Source: Oscillospiraceae bacterium Zagget12 (lineage in GTDB: Bacteria > Bacillota > Clostridia > UBA1381). Taken from it: a stretch of DNA of 56,682 bases. The position numbers and the translations under genes were made by a program. Under the pieces are notes generated by a model. That model had not been told where the DNA came from and ran no database searches. It saw only the letters and a list, made by a program, of their open reading frames with translations. Position 1 is the first letter of the stretch, and the number at the start of each line of letters is the position of its first letter. Where the stretch lies: assembly GCA_001941225.1 (NCBI GenBank), contig MSHM01000041.1, forward strand, positions 1 to 56,682. Direction: 5' to 3'. Positions 9,465-16,694 of this stretch are shown piece by piece.

Positions 9465-9695
9465 CTGTTAAACGGCATTGTTGCGAGAAAAATTTCAATA
9501 AAGCGCTTTTGCTTTTATAAAAGCCGCCTTGCCGCGAATGAAGTGTATCACGCAACTTCAAATATCCCTGAATATCAACAAAAAATATTGGCATAATATA
9601 TTTAAAACGAATTGGTACGAATAAAACCGCCGTCGGCGGAATAAATATAACTTGATGATAAGAGTTTTTCAATACAACAGAGGAGGTTTCTACAC
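9465..9695. other. Intergenic region upstream of ssb
   Basis: Together with the DUF362 leader, this forms a gap of over 300 bases. It contains a perfect 14-base palindrome GCTTTTATAAAAGC at 9511-9524 and a small CCGCC/GGCGG hairpin at 9628-9639, and it must contain the ssb promoter. The only candidate I see is a weak extended -10 (TTGGCATAAT, 9587-9596). No coding sequence is supported here; an open frame on the minus strand overlapping the ssb start has no ribosome binding site and unlikely composition. Confidence 0.5.
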
Positions 9696-10337
9696 ATGGA
9701 CAACAATTTATCAAACAATCAGGCGGCAATCATAGGCACTATCGAAGATGAATTTGTATTTAATCACGAAATTTACGCGGAGAAATTCTATACCTGCACC
9801 GTAAAGGTACCGCGTCTGAGCGGCACATCGGACGAGGTACGCATTATGGTATCGGAAAGGTTAATTATGGACGGCGATTATAAAATCGGCGACACGGTCG
9901 AGGTGACGGGTCAATTCCGTTCCTACAACAGCTATGAAAACGGCGACAACCGTCTTGTGCTGACGGTATTTGCCAAGGATATTACGCACTGCGGCGATAC
10001 GGAAAACAAGAATCCCAATACCCTGTATCTGAACGGTTTTATCTGCAAAAAGCCCGTTTACCGCACAACGCCTTTCGGGCGCGAGATAACGGACTTACTT
10101 CTCGCCGTAAACAGAAGTTACAACAAATCCGATTACATACCCATAATTGCGTGGGGACGTAACGCGCGTTTTGCAAAAAATCTGAATGTCGGCGATAATG
10201 TTAAAATATACGGACGTATTCAATCGAGAACCTACCAAAAGCGCATCAGCGACGAGGATACCGTCACCAAAACCGCGTATGAGGTGTCCATAAACCGTAT
10301 GGAGCTTGTGGACAGCGCCGATAAAGGCGACGAATAA
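9696..10337 (+). CDS. Single-stranded DNA-binding protein with two OB folds
   Basis: A 213-residue protein with two SSB-like OB domains: residues about 10-100 (AAIIGTIEDEF... VEVTGQFRSYN) and about 105-205 (NTLYLNGFICKKPVYRTTPFGREITDLLLAVNR... YIPIIAWGRNARFAKNLNVGDNVKIYGRIQSR). The second is the canonical SSB/PriB-like fold with the IIAWGR motif. Classical SSB is about 150 residues with one OB fold and an acidic DDDIPF-like tail, absent here. The doubled form is seen in annotated clostridial SSB-like proteins; whether it is the housekeeping SSB or a paralogue cannot be told from the window. GAGGAGG precedes the ATG. The gene stands alone and converges on the GH112 gene, with a shared terminator. 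Confidence 0.85.
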   Translation: MDNNLSNNQAAIIGTIEDEFVFNHEIYAEKFYTCTVKVPRLSGTSDEVRIMVSERLIMDGDYKIGDTVEVTGQFRSYNSYENGDNRLVLTVFAKDITHCGDTENKNPNTLYLNGFICKKPVYRTTPFGREITDLLLAVNRSYNKSDYIPIIAWGRNARFAKNLNVGDNVKIYGRIQSRTYQKRISDEDTVTKTAYEVSINRMELVDSADKGDE

Positions 10338-10390
10338 AACTATTCGCATAGTAAACATACAAGGTTATCCGTCAAATTTACCGAGTCAAA

Positions 10391-10419
10391 AAAACCTTTC
10401 GGGAAATCCGAAAGGTTTT
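10391..10419. terminator. Bidirectional intrinsic terminator between ssb and GH112 gene
   Basis: A perfect 12-base stem AAAACCTTTCGG / CCGAAAGGTTTT with loop GAAAT, flanked by T-rich sequence on the plus strand and by A-rich sequence (T-rich on minus). It lies between the two convergent stops. Confidence 0.9.
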
Positions 10420-10440
10420 TTAATTACGTTTATTCAGTTA

Positions 10441-12582
10441 TTACAGCTGTATAATCTGCGTGTCGAACGCGCCGAGCGTAACGGTCTTATCGCCCGAATC
10501 CGTCTTAATGGTTGTTGTCTGCTCGGTGTCGGCATTGTTGATAACAACAAGCTGTTTCGCTACCGGATAATAGCAGCATTCCGTGTTCGCGTTATCCGTA
10601 AGATATTTCTGCTCGCAGCTCTCGCCCGCCGCCTTAAGTATAAGGTTCAAAAGCGTTCTGTTGTTTATCTCGCCGTGTCTAAAGCTTGACATATAAACGC
10701 CCGCGCCCTTGCCGAATTTACGCATTGTGACGGTCGGAACGCCGTCAGACGCCGCAAACACCTCTGTTTCCGCGTCCGTAAGATAAACATTCATCTTCGG
10801 CGCGATGCTTGTGCCGTTTTCAACCGAGCCGTCATTTTTAACCTCAAAGGAGTATTTGCCGTGGCAAATTCTTGAGCCGGTATCCTCGCTTACGCCGATA
10901 ACGTGAGCCATACGGAAATACGTGTCATAACCGCATACCGCGGAAGGTTCGTTTACGCCGATGAACGCGCCGCCGTTTGCGACCCATTCCGTAAGAGAGG
11001 TGACAACCTCTTCGTCCTTCCACTTATCTCCGCCCGACCAAGCGCTGCCCGCGAATCCCGCGTTAATAACAACGTCGTAATTGTCAAGACCCTTTTCCTT
11101 TAAATCCTCAAAGCTGATAAACTCAACGTCAAGCGGCATACCCGCAAGAGCCTCGATAACATTGATAAGGTCAAGCTCGGGATGCTCGTGATAATGTCCG
11201 CCGCAGGTCCATGAGCGCAGCGAGCCCCAGAAAGTCAGCACCGCTACACGAGGCTTTAGCACATACGGCTTGCTCGCCTTATGAAATTCGCGGATTTCTC
11301 TGAATTCGTCCGAAATCTTTTCAATATAATCCTGGAAATCCGGGAACGGAATGGTAAGAGAAAGGTATCCGCCCAAGCCGATTCTGTCAATCGGAGCGCG
11401 CAGCAGGGCGCGTCTTACGTTCTTCCAATAGCCCTTTGCCTCAAGAGTGGGATTTCCGCCCTCCATAAAGGTCGGAGCGCCGCCCAAGCCTACCGGGAAC
11501 AAATACGGGTGCAGTCTGATTTCATGCGTTTCAACCGCGTCAACGCCGGCGCAAAGTCTTGCCTCAAAGCCGTTAAAGACGCATTTGATAAGTCCGTCAA
11601 AGCCGAAATCCTTAAATCTCTTTCCCCATGGCTCAACGCCTACCCAGCTGTCATCATAGAATACATACGCCTTTTTGCCGTAGTTATGTACAAGGTCAAC
11701 AAGCTTTTTGCCGAAGTCAACAACGAAATCATTGATAAACTTCATCCAGTCGAGCTTTTTATCGCCGCAGGTCATATGCGACGCGTGAAGATCGCCCTTG
11801 TTTATAAAGTCCTCGGAGGTCATAGCGTATCCGAATTTCTCCTCGAACTGCTTTAGGGCAAGCGGCGAAACCGTAAAGTCATATGACGCCCAATCCGAGA
11901 ACAAATCTCTGTTTCTCTCGTTTGAACCCCAAATCCATACAAAGTTATAGAACATAGACGTGAAACGCACAACCGTCGTCGCAGGGTGTGTTTTACACCA
12001 ATTCTCCAGCCAGTCGAGCATATACTGCTGCGTTTCGGGATGTCTGGGATCAATCTGCATAAGATGCTCCTTATCCCAGTTGTTCGTCGTATGATTGTAC
12101 ATAGAAATTTCTTCCCATATTCTGTACGCAAGGAAGTTTACGGTATACTTATGCCACGGCGTCACTCCGTTCACGGTAACAACGCCGTCCGAGTATGTCC
12201 AGTCCTTAACCTCCTCGTTGGTTGTTCTGTCGAAAACCTGCCAGTAAGCCTTTGAATCCTCGCTGTCGTTAATTGTGAACTGCTCGGCGAAAAAGTCCTT
12301 CATAAGGTCAATTTTTACGCTCGCGCTTTCCGCCACAACAGGATTTGTCATAAGAAAGGTCTGCTGAAGTTTATCGGGATTTTGCTTTGCCCACTCGTTA
12401 TGGTCGCGGATTATACATATGGTTGAATAAATGCCGTAGCCCGCGTTTATAATTTCGGGTGACAGCTCCGTACCGTCCGAATCACGTATTACGTCTGCGC
12501 CCCATTTGTCCGCCATTTGAAGTGTTAGTTCCTCGTATCCGCTTTCGCCCGGAAGAGTGAAACCGCCTTTAGTCTTTCCCAT
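10441..12582 (-). CDS. GH112 galactosyl-N-acetylhexosamine/L-rhamnose phosphorylase
   Basis: A 713-residue cytoplasmic phosphorylase of glycoside hydrolase family 112, which splits beta-galactosyl-1,3-N-acetylhexosamines (lacto-N-biose, galacto-N-biose) or beta-galactosyl-1,4-L-rhamnose with phosphate, giving galactose-1-phosphate. The N-terminal KWGADVIRDSDGTELS, the central RFTSMFYNFVWIWG, the YVFYDDSWVGVEPWG block (tandem Asp at 310-311, close to the known catalytic Asp313 of the Bifidobacterium enzyme) and FNGFEARLCAGVDAVETHEIRLHPYLFP are hallmark segments. No signal peptide. AAAGGAG precedes the ATG. The substrate specificity subgroup cannot be decided by eye. It is unaccompanied: no sugar ABC transporter, kinase or galactose genes lie next to it. 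Confidence 0.93.
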   Translation of the reverse strand: MGKTKGGFTLPGESGYEELTLQMADKWGADVIRDSDGTELSPEIINAGYGIYSTICIIRDHNEWAKQNPDKLQQTFLMTNPVVAESASVKIDLMKDFFAEQFTINDSEDSKAYWQVFDRTTNEEVKDWTYSDGVVTVNGVTPWHKYTVNFLAYRIWEEISMYNHTTNNWDKEHLMQIDPRHPETQQYMLDWLENWCKTHPATTVVRFTSMFYNFVWIWGSNERNRDLFSDWASYDFTVSPLALKQFEEKFGYAMTSEDFINKGDLHASHMTCGDKKLDWMKFINDFVVDFGKKLVDLVHNYGKKAYVFYDDSWVGVEPWGKRFKDFGFDGLIKCVFNGFEARLCAGVDAVETHEIRLHPYLFPVGLGGAPTFMEGGNPTLEAKGYWKNVRRALLRAPIDRIGLGGYLSLTIPFPDFQDYIEKISDEFREIREFHKASKPYVLKPRVAVLTFWGSLRSWTCGGHYHEHPELDLINVIEALAGMPLDVEFISFEDLKEKGLDNYDVVINAGFAGSAWSGGDKWKDEEVVTSLTEWVANGGAFIGVNEPSAVCGYDTYFRMAHVIGVSEDTGSRICHGKYSFEVKNDGSVENGTSIAPKMNVYLTDAETEVFAASDGVPTVTMRKFGKGAGVYMSSFRHGEINNRTLLNLILKAAGESCEQKYLTDNANTECCYYPVAKQLVVINNADTEQTTTIKTDSGDKTVTLGAFDTQIIQL

Positions 12583-12618
12583 TCTATTCTCTCCTTTACT
12601 ATTTTTTTCAATAATAAA

Positions 12619-12647
12619 ATTATATCATACCGCCGTATCATTGTAAA
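12619..12647 (-). promoter_or_regulatory. Promoter of the GH112 gene
   Basis: Minus strand TTTACA (12647-12642), 17-base spacer, TATAAT (12624-12619), about 36 bases upstream of the ATG. No repressor palindrome is evident. Confidence 0.75.
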
Positions 12648-12697
12648 GCAAAAAAACAGTGATTTTACAGAGAGTAACCGCAATTCGGCACTGACGA

Positions 12698-13588
12698 TTA
12701 TTCATTCTCGTTAATCATTTGTTCAAGCCGCGCCGGAATTTCGTTTGTGACGATAAAATCAACGCCGTAATCGACATACTGCCAGGCGGTGTCGCTGTCG
12801 TCAACCGACCATACGCCGCAATACAGACCCTGTTGGTGCAGCATATCCACGACGGATTTATCCTCTATTTGCGTGTATTGATACAAAATACCGCGGTTTT
12901 TGGAAATTTCCGAAATATATGTGAGATTATCGGTGTACGGCGCGGGGTCGTAACCGATTGTCATAACGGGAATAACGCTGTTTCGGGCGCGTATTTCCTT
13001 TAAATCGTCTATACCGCCGGTAATGATGCAGTTATTCTCCAAGCCGCTCTCGATGATTATATTCAAAAACACGTCATAATCGGAAATCGTCTTTATTTCC
13101 ACAACCGCGGCGCAGCCGTACCGCGCGCATATTTCAAGATACTCCTCGAATGTGGGTATCTTCAGATTTTCCGTTGTATTCACATAATTTCCCGTGTCTA
13201 TTTTAAACCCCGAAAGCTCCTCCAAGGTGTAATCGGACACGGCTCCGGAGCCGTCCGTGGTTCTGTCTATGTCCTCATTGTGCATACATACAAAATATCC
13301 GTCGCTTGTTTGTGAAATATCCGTTTCTATGCCCCAAAATCCCATTTTGCCGGCAAGCTCAAACGCGGGTATGCTGTTTTCGGGCGCGTAATTGGAATAG
13401 CCTCTGTGCGCCGCGAATTTCACATTTTCGCCCGATAAAACGCCGTATTCCGTTTCCTGCGCCGACACGCCGCTTTGAGAGGCTATGACCTCCCGCGCGT
13501 CGGTATTCGGGAATATTTTAAGCGTAACAATACCCGAAACAAATAAAAGCACCATAAGCACCCAAAGCTTTCGTCTTATATTTCGCAC
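12698..13588 (-). CDS. Membrane-anchored glycerophosphodiester phosphodiesterase
   Basis: A 296-residue GDPD-family protein that hydrolyses glycerophosphodiesters to glycerol-3-phosphate and an alcohol. An N-terminal signal anchor (residues about 7-25) is followed by a linker and a TIM-barrel domain from about residue 55. Active-site motifs are AAHRGYSNYAPENSIPAF (HRG...PENT-like), GIETDISQTSDGYFVCMHNEDIDRTTDGSG (metal-binding E-x-D and the catalytic HD-like histidine), and VVEIK. It is predicted to act outside the membrane. The GTG start has GGGAGG 8 bases upstream. It lies 36 bases downstream of mntP and may be co-transcribed. Confidence 0.92.
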   Translation of the reverse strand: MRNIRRKLWVLMVLLFVSGIVTLKIFPNTDAREVIASQSGVSAQETEYGVLSGENVKFAAHRGYSNYAPENSIPAFELAGKMGFWGIETDISQTSDGYFVCMHNEDIDRTTDGSGAVSDYTLEELSGFKIDTGNYVNTTENLKIPTFEEYLEICARYGCAAVVEIKTISDYDVFLNIIIESGLENNCIITGGIDDLKEIRARNSVIPVMTIGYDPAPYTDNLTYISEISKNRGILYQYTQIEDKSVVDMLHQQGLYCGVWSVDDSDTAWQYVDYGVDFIVTNEIPARLEQMINENE

Positions 13589-13624
13589 GCTTAAAACCTC
13601 CCTCCGATATATTTTAAATTAAGC

Positions 13625-14167
13625 CTAAAACAGCGCCTTTATACCTATAATAATCAAAATAATTCCGCCCAATATTTCCGCTTTTTGTCCGAGCTTTTCT
13701 CCCGCCTTTACTCCGATGAACACGGCGATAAGGCTTAGGATAAACGTGGTTACTGCAATAATCGGCGCGGAAAGCCATATATTAGCGCCGCTTGCCGCGA
13801 ACGACACGCCGACGGCAAACGCGTCTATGCTTGTCGCGATTGCCTGAATTATAAGAATCTTAAACGTAAGGGTCTTTGTTTCCTTACTCTCTTCCTTTGA
13901 AAATCCCTCGCGTATCATATTTATACCTATAACGCCCAAAATAACAAGGGAAATCGGTCCCGACCATTTTTCGATAATCGACGCGAAAAGACTTCCCAAA
14001 TAATATCCCAAAACCGGCATAATTCCCTGGAACAATCCGAACGCAATCGGCATCGACAGCTTTTGCGAAAATGTCATATTTGTGTAAACCATCGAGCTTG
14101 CGATACAGACGGCAAACGCGTCCATACTTAAGGCGATGCCTATAAGTATAATTTCATATAACGACAT
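13625..14167 (-). CDS. mntP: Manganese efflux pump MntP
   Basis: MntP exports Mn2+ across the cytoplasmic membrane. The protein is two repeated three-helix halves; each half carries the conserved SMDAFAV-type motif (ALSMDAFAVCIASSM near residue 15 and ATSIDAFAVGVSFAA near residue 118), whose acidic residues bind the metal. With ATG 14167 the length is 180 residues, close to the usual 185-190. An upstream in-frame ATG at 14230 would add 21 residues that do not resemble the family. The ribosome binding site is a G-run (GGGGGG). No yybP-ykoY manganese riboswitch is visible in the short upstream region. Confidence 0.93.
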   Translation of the reverse strand: MSLYEIILIGIALSMDAFAVCIASSMVYTNMTFSQKLSMPIAFGLFQGIMPVLGYYLGSLFASIIEKWSGPISLVILGVIGINMIREGFSKEESKETKTLTFKILIIQAIATSIDAFAVGVSFAASGANIWLSAPIIAVTTFILSLIAVFIGVKAGEKLGQKAEILGGIILIIIGIKALF

Positions 14168-14241
14168 ATTTAATTCCCCCCGTTTTTTCGATATACAATA
14201 CAGTATACTATAAAATTTAGCATTAATCAATAATTTTCGAC

Positions 14242-14269
14242 AAAAAAAGCGTTTCGAGAACGCTTTTTT
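14242..14269 (-). terminator. Intrinsic terminator of the stalk-domain gene
   Basis: Stem AAAAAAGCGTT / AACGCTTTTTT with loop TCGAG, 19 bases after the stop at 14288, flanked by T-runs on both strands. It also insulates the mntP transcript. Confidence 0.88.
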
Positions 14270-14287
14270 GCTTCTGTATTCGCCGGA

Positions 14288-15253
14288 TTATTCTGTTTTT
14301 ATGACCACCGCCTGAGCGTCGCCGTCCCAGTCAACCTCAAATCCAACCATATCGCCTATATCGCGGATTTTAAAGTATGTGTTTCTGTTTATGTTATACG
14401 AGAAAAGCTCCGTTTCCTCGCCGTCCACGTACACCGGAGCGGTGTTCTGCTCGACATTGAGCGCCGTCGCGCTGTCCTCGCTAAGCTCGCCGCCCACTAT
14501 CGTATACTTAACTCCGCGCAAAATGGTTATCGCGCTTAAATCCTCGTCCCAGGCAACGTCAAACTTAGCGCTTGTGTTGCGCAAAATCATCGCAATGTCG
14601 CGGATTTTGTAATAGTTTGAATCGTTTACGGTATATCCCGAAACCTCGACCTCCTCGCCGTCCACAATCAGCTTTGCGTTGGAATTTGTCGCCGTAAGCG
14701 AGTTTATACCCTCGTATTGATCGACAAAGCTCTTTATCTTTGATCTGTCGGGGTATCCGTTTGTAAGGAAATCATCGCCGTACATATCCACATACGGTAT
14801 CGTGGGATAGGCGCTGACATAGGATTTCAGAATTTTTTCCGCCGTGAGGGTTTGTCCGTCAAAAATGAGCTTATAGTAATTTATAACCGATGAATACCTC
14901 GGTATCTCGCGGCCTACGAATATGTATCTTCCGTCCTTTTCGTAAACGGTTATATCCGTAAGACATTCGCCGATAATATCGCCCGGAACCTCTATGCTCG
15001 AAATAGTGTTTCCGCTCATAGTAAATCCGGCGCTGATTCCGCCGTCCGCGCCGCCGCGCATAACAAACGCCTCCGGTATTCCGTTCCTGTCAAGGTCGGT
15101 AAGCACTATCTCGTTATATGACGGGTTTGAGGACATTATTCTCATAAGACGCGTAACAAAAGCCTCGCGCCAGCTCTCCGCCGCAAGAGTGGAGGGCGCG
15201 CACATCACGCCAAGCATTATAGCGGCAACCGCCGCCGAAATAATCTTTTTCAT
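14288..15253 (-). CDS. Secreted stalk-domain (copper amine oxidase N-terminal-like) protein
   Basis: A 321-residue exported protein. Start ATG 15253 gives a clear signal peptide (MKKIISAAVAAIMLGVMCAPSTLAA); the longer frame to 15280 adds nine charged residues before it. The mature N-terminal part (about 25-190) has an EF-hand-like LTDLDRNGIPEAFV motif as in other clostridial surface proteins. The C-terminal 130 residues hold two tandem stalk-type repeats, recognised by YYKIRDIAMIL and TYFKIRDIGDM with V(D/V)W(D/E) and AI(T)I/AVVI strands. These modules occur in many cell-surface proteins of Clostridia; their ligand is unknown. The gene is monocistronic by its flanking terminators. Confidence 0.85.
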   Translation of the reverse strand: MKKIISAAVAAIMLGVMCAPSTLAAESWREAFVTRLMRIMSSNPSYNEIVLTDLDRNGIPEAFVMRGGADGGISAGFTMSGNTISSIEVPGDIIGECLTDITVYEKDGRYIFVGREIPRYSSVINYYKLIFDGQTLTAEKILKSYVSAYPTIPYVDMYGDDFLTNGYPDRSKIKSFVDQYEGINSLTATNSNAKLIVDGEEVEVSGYTVNDSNYYKIRDIAMILRNTSAKFDVAWDEDLSAITILRGVKYTIVGGELSEDSATALNVEQNTAPVYVDGEETELFSYNINRNTYFKIRDIGDMVGFEVDWDGDAQAVVIKTE

Positions 15254-15372
15254 TTTTTCTTTCCTTTCTATGGTTATCAAAAAATATATATTTTCTCTTT
15301 AAATACAAATCATTATACTAAAATTTTTCGATATTGTCAAATTTGGCTCAAATAACGGACAAAACAACCGAA

Positions 15373-15398
15373 AAAAGCGTTTTTGGTGAAACGCTTTT
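15373..15398 (-). terminator. Intrinsic terminator of capA-like gene
   Basis: Stem AAAAGCGTTT / AAACGCTTTT with loop TTGGTG, followed on the minus strand by T residues, 15 bases after the stop at 15414. Confidence 0.85.
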
Positions 15399-15413
15399 CC
15401 GAAAATACGGTAT

Positions 15414-16454
15414 TTATCTGAAATTTAATGACAAAAGCCCGAACGGCGCGGAATATTCAAGGAGCTTGTTTTGAATTTGAATTTTCCTGTCGCCCTCGGC
15501 AACAGTCGGCTGATAGTCGTTATAATCGTCGTGTCCGGATATTGTCGCGGGTATTATCACCATATTATCATCGTCCTGGAGCACTCCGTCAACAAAGGTA
15601 AACATCTGCCTGTATATGGCGGTATCCTTATCCGCGGGATTGTTGTTTCCGCCGAAACAGAAATTACCCAGGCTGTACGCTATATAGCTGCCGTTATATT
15701 TCTCAAATCCCTGCAAAACGTGCGGGTGCGTGCCTATAACGAGATTCGCGCCCAAATCCACCGCCTTATGGGCAAGCTCTATCTGATCCGCGTTCGGCTC
15801 GGTCGCCTTTTCCTCGCCCCAGTGTATGCTCACGATTACAAGCTGTGCGCCGAGGCTCTTTACGGAGCCTATAGCTTTTTCGAGCTTTTCCGCCTCTGTT
15901 TCGTTGAGCGCGTTTATGCCTACCAGACCGACGGAAATACCGTTTATCTCTTGTATGGCGGTATTTGTTCCCGAAAAATTGGATATTCCCGCCTCATTCA
16001 GATATTTTATCGTGTCGGTAAGGCTCACGTCGCCGTAATCCGAGCTGTGATTATTGGCAAGGTTTGCCGCCTCAACGCTTGACGAGGTCAAAATCTGCAC
16101 ATATTCCGGTTTTCCTCTGAATGCGAATTCCTTATCCGCGCGCGTGCCCTGATTGGACAGCGTGCCCTCAAAATTTACAATGGTAAGGTCGTCCTCGGCG
16201 AAAATATCCGCCACATTTTGGAAAAAGTACGTGTAATCCTCATTTTGAGCGTAGGAAACAAAGCTGCCCGACTGCGACGCGTTCACGTCCGTAGCGAAGG
16301 TGCAGTCGCCCACGGCGGTAACGGTCACCGTCTGCACCGTCGGAGTATATTCCTCCTCGGCAGTTTGCTCGGCTCTGTTTTCCAAAAATTCCGGAACAAT
16401 AGCCGCGGCAAACAAAATTACCGCCAGGGCTATCATCAACTTTCGTATACTCAT
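15414..16454 (-). CDS. CapA family protein (calcineurin-like phosphoesterase fold)
   Basis: A 346-residue exported protein of the PGA_cap/CapA family, named for poly-gamma-glutamate capsule synthesis. An N-terminal signal anchor (about 5-22) precedes the metallophosphatase-like domain: AVGDCTFA, VNFEGTLS, LANNHSSDYG, SIHWGEE and IGTHPHVLQGFE are the family's metal and phosphate blocks, and AYSLGNFCFGG closes it. I choose ATG 16454, with GGGAGA 6 bases upstream, over a TTG one codon earlier that is too close. No capB, capC or pgsE lies nearby, so a capsule role is not supported; many isolated CapA proteins have unknown substrates. Confidence 0.9.
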   Translation of the reverse strand: MSIRKLMIALAVILFAAAIVPEFLENRAEQTAEEEYTPTVQTVTVTAVGDCTFATDVNASQSGSFVSYAQNEDYTYFFQNVADIFAEDDLTIVNFEGTLSNQGTRADKEFAFRGKPEYVQILTSSSVEAANLANNHSSDYGDVSLTDTIKYLNEAGISNFSGTNTAIQEINGISVGLVGINALNETEAEKLEKAIGSVKSLGAQLVIVSIHWGEEKATEPNADQIELAHKAVDLGANLVIGTHPHVLQGFEKYNGSYIAYSLGNFCFGGNNNPADKDTAIYRQMFTFVDGVLQDDDNMVIIPATISGHDDYNDYQPTVAEGDRKIQIQNKLLEYSAPFGLLSLNFR

Positions 16455-16544
16455 CAATTATCTCCCAAATTCAAATCAATTTAAAGCAAATGCACATTTC
16501 TCCGCCGCGAAAGGCGAAAATATTGTTTTTACCTATATATAATA

Positions 16545-16573
16545 ATTTTATTCTAATACGGGACTTTTGTCAA
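16545..16573 (-). promoter_or_regulatory. Promoter of capA-like gene
   Basis: Minus strand TTGACA (16573-16568), 17-base spacer, TAAAAT (16550-16545), about 90 bases upstream of the ATG. Confidence 0.7.
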
Positions 16574-16629
16574 TATAAATTTAAAATTAGAATTTTAATT
16601 TTAATTTAATTACAATTTTGATTTTCGTA

Positions 16630-16658
16630 TTGACTATTTGGCGGCATCGTTATAAAAT
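16630..16658 (+). promoter_or_regulatory. Probable promoter of hppA
   Basis: TTGACT (16630-16635) and TAAAAT (16653-16658), 17 bases apart, just upstream of the AAGGGG ribosome binding site. The -10 lies within an AT-rich run, so its exact position is approximate. Confidence 0.6.
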
Positions 16659-16694
16659 AAATATACATAATAAAATATGGAAGGGGTTATTCAT

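Noticed and set aside
9412-9729. 105-residue minus-strand frame over the ssb upstream region
   Set aside because: It overlaps the DUF362 promoter and the ssb ribosome binding site, has no ribosome binding site itself and shows no protein-like pattern.
14168-14287. yybP-ykoY manganese riboswitch before mntP
   Set aside because: The region is too short, and most of it is the terminator of the upstream gene.
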